A stretch of DNA of 5,438 nt from Arsenophonus sp046530735 (GTDB taxonomy: Bacteria > Pseudomonadota > Gammaproteobacteria > Enterobacterales > Enterobacteriaceae), in assembly GCA_046530735.1 (NCBI GenBank), contig JBHEQV010000059.1, positions 1 to 5,438 of the forward strand, in the 5' to 3' direction. Positions within the stretch are counted from its first letter, which is position 1; the number at the start of each line of letters is the position of its first letter. The position numbers were made by a program, and so were the translations under genes. The notes beneath the pieces were generated by a model, which worked only from the letters and a program-made list of their open reading frames with translations, searched no databases and had not been told where the DNA came from. Below, in pieces: positions 1 through 4,844 of this stretch.

Positions 1-560
1 ATTTTTAAAATTAAAAATGCGAGTCTTAATAAAGGTTTTGTAGCTTTATCCAATATTTCTAACCGTTATTATTACATTTAAAAGTTTCTTGGATACCTTA
101 ATATTAAGGATGACTTTTTCTGTGATATGAGCCGTTTGATTTTATAAATTTTCATCTCTAAAATTAACTCTTTTGTTTCTTCCTTAAACTATCAATTGTT
201 GTTTTCTATCCAGAATTTCAATGAGTTTTTACTTCTTTTGCCAAGTTATAAAGCGGCTTTAATGACTTTAAGGTGTAGCGGCCACTGTTTTATCATCGTA
301 TTCCTGATCCTACTTATTATAAGAGATCCTTTTGAGTAAACGAAATAACATGGATAGAAAATAATCTGTGGAATTATCGAAACAATAGTATTTCTACACT
401 TGATAGAAGAATACCTGTTCCTAAAAGAATTTTGTAGGTTTATAATGAACACCATAGCAGTGATTGGTGATAGTTTAGATTTTATGCATACAGAAAAAAT
501 TACTGTTATATCGTTGATAAGTTGAGAACTGAAGACAATTTTCTCTTTCTAAGGTTGTAA
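1..560 (+). pseudogene. possible degraded coding region, unknown family, cut by the left edge
   Basis: I do not recognise this region. Frame 1 (positions 1-336) runs 112 codons with only two internal stops before TAA at 337. Frame 3 (279-557) then takes over with a protein-like reading, including RIPDPTYYKRSF and STLDRRIPVPKRIL, broken by four stops before TAA at 558. A single frameshift near 280 would join LLPSYKAALMTLRCSG to RPLFYHRIPDPTYYK, so one old + strand gene of at least 185 codons is a reasonable reading. The second half is rich in Tyr, Arg, Trp and Asn and has no recognisable motif or signal peptide. A 70-codon open frame on the opposite strand (246-455) covers the same stretch, so the strand is not certain. 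Open-frame length is weak evidence in sequence this AT-rich. Confidence 0.3.
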
Positions 561-577
561 TCTAGGTTAATGTAATT

Positions 578-915
578 ATGCCGCTTTTAGTCGATTATAT
601 TGTTGGTGATGTCGTAATTATTTGGTTATGTTGGCAAAGGCCATTAGTTTGCTTGCTAAAAATTATTTGAAACCACAATAATTGAAATATAGCTGTGGCT
701 AAAAATTGTTCTGTGAGGAAAGAAATAATCGTTCCTAACATATCTAGAAATTAACATACCGAAAAGTATAAAACAGTATACTCAGTCATGAATATCTTCG
801 ATCCAGTGTAGCTACGCCCACTCATGCATGTAGCATACTACGTTCACTTTCGACTATTTTGTTAGATCACTTTAATCACATCGATTTTGTTAAGTCTTTA
901 AATTTGTCTCAATAA
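578..915 (+). other. stretch with fragmentary open frames, no identifiable gene
   Basis: From an ATG at 578 one frame reads about 108 codons with four internal stops, starting MPLLVDYIVGDVVIIWLCWQ. A second + strand frame is open for 47 codons at 772-912 and contains ILLDHFNHIDFVKSLNLSQ. The opposite strand reads KYNALAEIGYHLAVFIETNL across about 900-970. These cannot all be genes and none matches a family I know. The stretch is best taken as degraded sequence that may hold the tail of the minus-strand gene at 960-1545 and part of a + strand gene. No ribosome site, terminator or RNA gene was seen. Confidence 0.2.
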
Positions 916-959
916 ATACTGCAAGATGATAACCAATTTCCGCCAACGCATTGTATTTA

Positions 960-1545
960 TTAGTTGTTGTAGCTCTGCATTGGCGAATACAGGTGGATAG
1001 GAATATAGCGGAACGTAAATCCTTCAAAAATATACTCATTAATATTTTGCAAATCGATTAAGCGAGTTAAATTGTTATTATCGATATTAGGAATATCACC
1101 CTTCTGAATAATATGCGTATTATCTAAGTCTAAAATCGTATTAATATTAACCACAGTGCCTTTAAAACTTTTGTACTTAGCTTCTTAATAAGGCGTAAAA
1201 ACCATATGCGAAGGCTCATAGACTCATCTGTTTCAGTTAATTGCTAAATCACTAAGCAATTTGAATAATCCATCAACTCCTGCTTAATCCGTTGTTCTAG
1301 TACTTTGTACTCAGATTCAGTGACATCAAGGGAACAACAAAAAACAATGGGCCAGTGCTGATCACTCATGAATAATAGAATATTCATGGATAATAATATT
1401 ATAGCAAATATTAATAGAAACCAAAAATGACTGTGAGCATTTTCCTCGCCGGTAATAGGCAACCGTCCATGTCGAACTATAGCACGTTGTGTTTATTTTT
1501 ATTATTTTGCATTAATGGCATTGCGTCTTTTCTCAGCATTTTCAT
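960..1545 (-). pseudogene. degraded gene for a single-pass membrane protein, unknown family
   Basis: Read on the minus strand from ATG at 1545, the gene begins MKMLRKDAMPLMQNNKNK. It shifts frame near 1490 to QRAIVRHGRLPITGEENAHS and then has a clear hydrophobic segment, WFLLIFAIILLSMNILLF (about 1380-1432). A soluble part follows, with LDVTESEYKVLEQRIKQEL and a stop at about 1244. A second frameshift near 1220 leads to EPSHMVFTPY, one stop, then a frame open from about 1179 to 960 containing KSFKGTVVNINTILDLDN. Stitched, this gives about 190 residues: short basic N-terminus, one transmembrane helix near residue 45, then a soluble domain. Topology would resemble a bitopic inner-membrane component, but I cannot assign a family. 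Its start overlaps the stop of the upstream fragment as TAATG. At least two frameshifts and two or three stops mark it as dead. Chance open frames of 64-72 codons are expected here, so certainty is limited. Confidence 0.4.
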
Positions 1546-1712
1546 TAGATCACAAATATAATTAAGAAGTTTTTATCTAAAACATCTTTTAGATCGAAGA
1601 GGGACATAAAGATTAATATGTTTGGTTAATTTTTTATTGCCTTCTGATACTCAGCAAAAGAGATAGTACCAATAATCCTAGGACTCTGGTCACTGACACT
1701 AGGTTCCTACGA
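1545..1712 (-). pseudogene. possible degraded gene fragment upstream of the membrane-protein remnant
   Basis: On the minus strand, 1712-1545 reads as one frame with a single internal stop. It contains EPSVSDQSPRIIGTISFAEY near the start and NILIFMSLFDLKDVLDKNF near the end, finishing at TAA (1547-1545). The last base of that stop is the first base of the ATG of the next minus-strand remnant, a TAATG overlap of the kind seen between translationally coupled genes. No start codon or ribosome site was found at the upstream end, where a stop lies at about 1713-1715. The function is unknown. The run is only about 55 codons, so a chance open stretch remains possible; the overlap with its neighbour is the main support. 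Confidence 0.25.
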
Positions 1713-1717
1713 AATAA

Positions 1718-1876
1718 TTTACTTTCATTGGTTATATTGTCTTAGCGTTTGAAGAAATACCTTTTAATAACTATTTAGAATCAGGAGCTGATTCTAAAAA
1801 TAAAATGAAGGCATTAGATCTTATTGCTTTCGATAAGATTATTTTCTTGCTTAGCAAGATCAATATCTTAGGTTAG
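1718..1876 (+). other. 53-codon open frame overlapping a hairpin cluster
   Basis: This frame is open from just after a stop (1715-1717) to TAG at 1874-1876, with no ATG near its start. It reads FTFIGYIVLAFEEIPF and then NNYLESGADSKNKMKALDLI. The stretch YLESGAD...KMKALDLI faintly recalls an ankyrin repeat (LLExGADxN...GxTALDLA), but one partial match is not enough to call it. The minus strand offers a rival reading over 1945-1814 (ATG at 1945, 44 codons with one stop, starting MSGYMKLKYRVRKTPRF). Both coincide with three tandem inverted repeats, which constrain the sequence on both strands. Confidence 0.15.
1774..1859. repeat. three consecutive perfect inverted repeats (tandem hairpins)
   Basis: There are three hairpins in 86 bases. 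The first has TTTAGAATCAG (1774-1784) against CTGATTCTAAA (1788-1798), an 11-bp perfect stem with a 3-base loop. The second has ATCTTAT (1818-1824) against ATAAGAT (1833-1839), 7 bp with an 8-base loop. The third has TCTTGC (1845-1850) against GCAAGA (1854-1859), 6 bp with a 3-base loop. None is followed by a T-run on either strand, so they do not look like rho-independent terminators. Just to the left, CCTAG (1677-1681) and CTAGG (1699-1703) form a weaker fourth pair. Confidence 0.6.
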
Positions 1877-1945
1877 TTTACTTACTATAATACAAAATCT
1901 CGGCGTTTTTCTAACTCTATATTTTAACTTCATATAACCACTCAT

Positions 1946-2277
1946 TATTTTACTATTCTTATAGTATTTAACTACCAATAGAAATATTTTAAAATATAAC
2001 AAAGTTAGTATTTATATGGGCATAAATATTAAAATAGATTGAGATTTGAGAAATATAACAATTCTTTTTAAAGTAAAAAGACACTTAGAATTAGATTTAA
2101 CATAAGTTGTATCTGCTGACTGGATATGCAGGAATTAGAAAAGAGTTAATTAAGTCAATTTAAATTAACTAACCGTAAGTCAAGAAATACTCTTGAATTA
2201 GTTAATCTCCTTGCATGAAGGCTTGAATAGCTTGTAAATATTACGAATATCGTTTTAATAACTAAAATTAATACTAA
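1946..2277. other. AT-rich stretch without an identifiable gene
   Basis: No frame on either strand stays open for long and no family motif is visible. The only structure found is the nested inverted-repeat group at 2144-2206. On the minus strand, TTGGTA and TATAAG about 10-35 bases before the ATG at 1945 could pass for weak promoter elements, but such strings are common in sequence of this composition. Confidence 0.4.
2144..2206. repeat. nested inverted repeats around AGTTAATT/ATTAACTAA
   Basis: AGTTAATT (2144-2151) is the reverse complement of AATTAACT (2163-2170). The second arm also takes part in a larger pairing: ATTAACTAA (2164-2172) is the exact reverse complement of TTAGTTAAT (2198-2206). 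Inside this lies TCAAGA (2180-2185) with TCTTGA (2191-2196) and a 5-base loop. The middle arm could therefore pair with either side, giving two alternative folds. No T-run follows. AT-rich DNA produces many weak palindromes, but the 9-bp outer plus 6-bp inner stem is better than most here. Confidence 0.5.
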
Positions 2278-2535
2278 ATGTACTCCACTACTCAGTAGTG
2301 TTTAATAAACTGGCATATTCAAAGAATATATTCAGTTGACGGATTGTTAAAGCAATTTTGTCTACGTTTTAAGTAGACGATAAGCTTAATTGATAGTCCA
2401 TTTATTTTCCGCGTAGAGAATTGGATAGAGTATGATCTCCTGAATTCAAGAAGAGATATTGCTGTTCCAAATATTGAATTGGAGATGCCCTCATTCTGGT
2501 GAGCTAGAGTCTTTGTAAAAATAGTAATAAAATGA
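2278..2535 (+). pseudogene. possible degraded gene, unknown family
   Basis: From ATG at 2278 one frame reaches TGA at 2533-2535 with three internal stops: TAG at 2296, TAG near 2374 and TGA near 2500. It reads MYSTTQ, then CLINWHIQRIYSVDGLLKQF, then SLIDSPFIFRVENWIEYDLL, then NSRRDIAVPNIELEMPSFW. The mix of charged, Trp, Pro and Tyr residues looks more like a real protein than an AT-rich chance frame. Continuing to about 2755, a further frame reads AINDFEFYP and NVYYHV, then IVSVIVEYRIYLSKRYYF with two more stops, so the old gene may have been about 155 codons or more. The family is not recognised. The 73-codon open frame on the opposite strand (2319-2540) is probably its shadow, but the reverse cannot be excluded. 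Confidence 0.35.
2286..2300. repeat. perfect inverted repeat CACTACT-C-AGTAGTG
   Basis: Seven-base arms pair exactly around a single central C. It lies at the very start of the possible coding remnant at 2278. The dyad has operator-like size, but no promoter was identified beside it and no T-run follows. Confidence 0.45.
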
Positions 2536-2755
2536 AGCAATATTTAAAAAATCGACATTTAGGAATAGCAATAAACGACTTTGAGTTTTATCCCTAACCA
2601 CGATTATCCAACACTTAGAGTTTAGAAAACGTCTATTATCATGTTTAGATCGTCTCAGTAATAGTTGAATACCGTATTTACCTCAGTAAGCGCTATTACT
2701 TTAAATATATTTTCTATTCTTATTTTTCTACTATTTCTCTAATTAAAAATTAAGT

Positions 2756-2935
2756 ATGGGCACTTTAAAACACAATAGAATTTTAAATAAAAGAAAATAA
2801 AATAACAAATAAAACAATTAGTTAAGTAAAATTTCTCCAAATAATAGCTTTTGTGGTTTATAAATATAAATTTTGTTGTTTATTAAAAATAAAATACAAA
2901 CCAAACAATCTCCTCTTACCTGCTCTTTAATAATT
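2756..2935. other. very AT-rich spacer with no gene
   Basis: This is the most A+T-rich part of the window, dominated by runs such as AAATAAAAGAAAATAAAATAA and without any sustained open frame. The only recognisable string is the boxA-like motif at its right end. It may be an intergenic region or coding sequence decayed beyond recognition. Confidence 0.5.
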
Positions 2936-2937
2936 TA
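2921..2937 (+). promoter_or_regulatory. boxA-like antitermination motif outside any rRNA operon
   Basis: TGCTCTTTAATAATTTA differs at one base of 17 from the boxA region of the Escherichia coli rrn leader (TGCTCTTTAACAATTTA), where NusB/NusE load to form an antitermination complex. No boxB-like stem was seen upstream and no 16S or 23S sequence follows in the window. It may be a stray piece of an rrn leader or spacer, or chance in AT-rich DNA. Confidence 0.3.
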
Positions 2938-3137
2938 AAAAGTCAGAACAATACAGATTTTTGTTTAGAACCTCTATACTCATAAAATTCGATCTACTGT
3001 AAAACATGATCCAATTAGTAAGAACATTAGCCCAATTTAGTAAAATTGACCCTGAAATGATAACATTAAAAGAGGATATGCTAATTTCTAATTCATGGTA
3101 TTTCGGAAATTCTGGCATGTATCCTTCTGATTAATTT
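2936..3137 (+). pseudogene. possible degraded coding fragment, unknown family
   Basis: One frame runs from 2936 to a stop at about 3135 with a single internal TAA (near 3002). It contains SEQYRFLFRTSILIKF, then MIQLVRTLAQFSKIDPEMIT and KEDMLISNSWYFGN. An ATG at about 3007 starts a clean run of about 42 codons. No motif, signal peptide or membrane segment is visible and the family is unknown. The opposite strand is also open across the same bases (63 codons, 2927-3118), so the strand call rests only on the look of the protein. The right end runs into the 13-bp inverted repeat at 3132, suggesting that a mobile element boundary may have truncated it. Confidence 0.25.
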
Positions 3138-3207
3138 TGTGGATGATTTCAATAACAGAGAGATAATATACCATGAAAAGTCTAGACTACAGGTATCCAC
3201 AAAATTA
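3132..3207. repeat. perfect 13-bp inverted repeat flanking 50 bases
   Basis: TAATTTTGTGGAT (3132-3144) is the exact reverse complement of ATCCACAAAATTA (3195-3207). The right arm doubles as the left end of the IS256-family element. The left arm therefore looks like an IS end in the opposite orientation, either a second, mostly lost copy or a short non-autonomous element of about 76 bp. Each arm also contains a one-mismatch DnaA-box-like string (TGTGGATGA at 3138-3146, GTATCCACA at 3193-3201), which offers another explanation. There is no T-run, so a terminator is unlikely. Confidence 0.65.
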
Positions 3208-4500
3208 GATATTAACTGTTATCCTCCTTACATTAACTCATTCGTAATAGTCCTAGGTAGCTGATAGCACTGCTGTTGAGGCTTTTAACTAGACTCGAAG
3301 TCACGGTTTGCAACAATATTCTGAATGCCACTTTATCGACGGGCGTACATATCGTCGTTTATAGCGGTTATTTTCTACCGCAAACTATACAGACTGGTAT
3401 TAATGATATTGAGATTAAAGTGCCTAAGATAGGAGATTCTTTAAGCAGCAACGGAATATCCTTCTAAAAATCCCTTGCTACACCTTAGCTGAAGCGTGCA
3501 AAAAATGTTAAAGAGTTTTTATCATAACCTACCTAGAAGGCATATTCACTGGTGATTTTTATGAAGTTCTTAGAAGAGTGTGGGCTTTTGATAAAAATAA
3601 TATGGGGTCTTTCTTAGTATCATAAGAAAACTGAAACAGGAATACCTTGAAGAGCATAGGAAGTAGTAGTTACATCATTTAAAGCGATATGCCTTACGTT
3701 TATTTTTCTACTGATAGGAATAACCGTCCTATCAGGCAAACTGATCACCTTTTGCCTGCTACTCATTATCGGCAGCACTGTGCATGAACGTAAGAAGCTC
3801 ATTGCAGTTAAAAATGATTATCAAAAGTTAGGATCAAATTGGGCATAACTTTTTTAATGAGTTGGTGAGCGCCAAACTTAATCATATCTCCTAGAGCTTG
3901 GCACGGTAGACGGTGCCATTAGTTTTGGAATGCAATAGCAAAAATGTTACTGAACATGCAGCACATATGCTGTTAAGTACACAAAATAAGTAATGTAGTT
4001 GGTTTCACTCTCAAAAAGCATGCAGAGCCGAAGGTTAAGTGTGTGCTATTTGGAGTTTTAGTAGCAGAGAGACTTGACGTCGCTAACAAAGCCTTTGATT
4101 CTTTGTTGGCATGGTTATCAAGCGAAGTATTATCCTGTAGCGATGAAGAAACTGAAGAAAGATGGAGAAGAACGATTGGAATTCTATGTATCTTGTAACT
4201 ACATTGGAGATCAATAAAAATAAAAAATCTGATTGAATCAGCTTTTATAACAGTGAAATCATGGATAACGCGCGAAGCACGAAGTACCGTAGTTCAACAA
4301 AACAACAATTTCAATGATATTTAAGCTGCTCTTCCGTCTGCTTATAAAACTGGAAACCGACTAAAGGATTTTGAGCTGGCGACAATACTTCTAAACAACA
4401 TCTAATTTAAGGATGTAGAATAAATTCACGAAGAATCACAGCGGAGCGTTACCCTGATCGTCATATATCAGATTTTTTAATAACTCACTTTTGTGTGGCG
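3193..4500 (+). mobile_element. degraded IS256-family insertion sequence
   Basis: The span of about 1.3 kb matches the usual size of IS256-family elements and encloses a recognisable transposase remnant. The ends form an imperfect inverted repeat: CACAAAATTAGATATTA at the left (3198-3214) against the reverse complement of 4478-4495, CACAAAAGTGAGTTATTA, matching at 15 of 17 positions with one extra base. Just outside these, TATC (left) and the reverse complement of GATA (right) may be the outer tips. No convincing 8-9-bp target duplication is visible, which fits an old insertion or a rearranged edge. By eye the interior is less AT-rich than the flanks, as expected for a later acquisition still drifting toward host composition. 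Confidence 0.75.
3276..4480 (+). pseudogene. IS256-family transposase pseudogene
   Basis: This is a DDE transposase of the IS256/Mutator-like group, which moves its element through a circular intermediate. Conserved blocks appear in order when the three + strand frames are combined. GYFLPQTIQTGIND-IEIKVPKIGD (about 3351-3437) matches the family GYLPxRxIQTGIGxVxVKVPKVRD. LKRAKNVKEFL and TGDFYEVL (about 3486-3570) match LKRAKSVEEFLPWLYLKGISTGDF. YVYFSTD supplies the first catalytic Asp (3713-3715). LLLIIGSTVHERKKLIAVKN precedes VDGA with the second Asp (3909-3911) and FWNAIAKM. NKAFDSL and MKKLKKDGEERLEFY follow. HWRSIKIKNLIESAFITV (4202-4255) supplies the catalytic Glu (4235-4237). RLKDFELATILLNN and FKDVE match the C-terminal end. 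Intact relatives have about 400 residues; this copy has many stops and several frameshifts and cannot work. The exact start is not recoverable. The stop at 4478-4480 lies within the right terminal repeat, so the original end was probably slightly earlier. Confidence 0.88.
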
Positions 4501-4549
4501 ATAAGTTTTTTTATCAAAAATAAGCAAAAATATGCTATCTAATAAGTTT

Positions 4550-4592
4550 ACCAGATTCGAAGTTATTTACAGACTCAAGAGTAGAATCTGGT
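4550..4592. repeat. 9-bp perfect inverted repeat ACCAGATTC / GAATCTGGT
   Basis: Arms at 4550-4558 and 4584-4592 pair exactly around a 25-base loop in the gene-free stretch between the IS end and the replication region. The right arm is followed by TTAAAAATTAATT, which has no uninterrupted T-run, so terminator activity is doubtful. A second dyad, ATCTAT/ATAGAT, lies at 4633-4648. Nothing else was found in 4501-4667. Confidence 0.5.
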
Positions 4593-4667
4593 TAAAAATT
4601 AATTATGTATAAGTTAAATGGATTTTAGCTGCATCTATATGAATAGATATAAGTTTTACTGCATCTT

Positions 4668-4823
4668 GGTTTAACTGTCGACTGCTTATAGGTTTATCCA
4701 CAGCAGTTTTAAAAATTTTTTGTTTAAAACGTAATACTATACTTGATAATAGTTTTTAACTATCGATAATTAGTTTTTAAAAGTCGATATTTTATCACGT
4801 TTTAGGGTTTTTAAAAATCGAAA
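4668..4823 (+). repeat. iteron-like direct repeats upstream of repA (plasmid origin remnant)
   Basis: Related units occur in the same orientation: GGTTTAACTGTCGAC (4668-4682), AGTTTTTAACTATCGATA (4751-4768), AGTTTTTAAAAGTCGATA (4772-4789) and GGTTTTTAAAAATCGAAA (4806-4823). A partial unit, AGTTTTAAAAATT, lies near 4705. The second and third are spaced 21 bases, close to two helical turns, as is typical of iterons; the fourth is 34 bases further on. The core is GTTTTTAA-(3-4 bases)-TCGA. In working plasmids such units bind the initiator encoded just downstream and also repress its gene. Here they have diverged from one another, consistent with relaxed selection. Weak promoter-like strings TTGTTT (4720-4725) and TGATAA (4744-4749) lie between the units. 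Confidence 0.55.
4694..4702 (+). promoter_or_regulatory. perfect DnaA box TTATCCACA
   Basis: This is an exact match to the high-affinity DnaA-binding consensus. It stands about 150 bases before the start of the RepA remnant, next to iteron-like repeats and A/T-rich runs. Many iteron plasmids use this arrangement to recruit host DnaA to their origin. A nine-base match can arise by chance, but the position next to repA makes function plausible. Confidence 0.6.
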
Positions 4824-4832
4824 AACGAGCTA

Positions 4833-4840
4833 GGAAGGAG
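4833..4840 (+). promoter_or_regulatory. strong Shine-Dalgarno sequence for repA
   Basis: GGAAGGAG lies 4 bases before ATG (4845-4847) and 7 bases before an in-frame GTG (4848-4850). It is the best ribosome-binding site seen in the window and marks the original start of the initiator gene even though the frame closes after five codons. Confidence 0.65.
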
Positions 4841-4844
4841 ATAG

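Noticed and set aside
1545..1712. Type-F conjugation protein TrbC, suggested by a NILIFMS stretch
   Set aside because: The resemblance covers only a few residues and the frame ends soon after; the rest of that family's conserved region is absent.
1745..1873. Ankyrin repeat protein
   Set aside because: Only one partial match (ESGAD...KMKALDL) is visible, with no second repeat and no start codon, in a frame shared with hairpins.
3132..3207. Rho-independent terminator
   Set aside because: The stem is perfect but the loop is 50 bases, the stem is AT-rich and no T-run follows.
3620..3802. 60-codon minus-strand open frame
   Set aside because: It is antisense to the IS256 transposase region that contains the first catalytic Asp and the LIIGSTVHERKKLIAV block.
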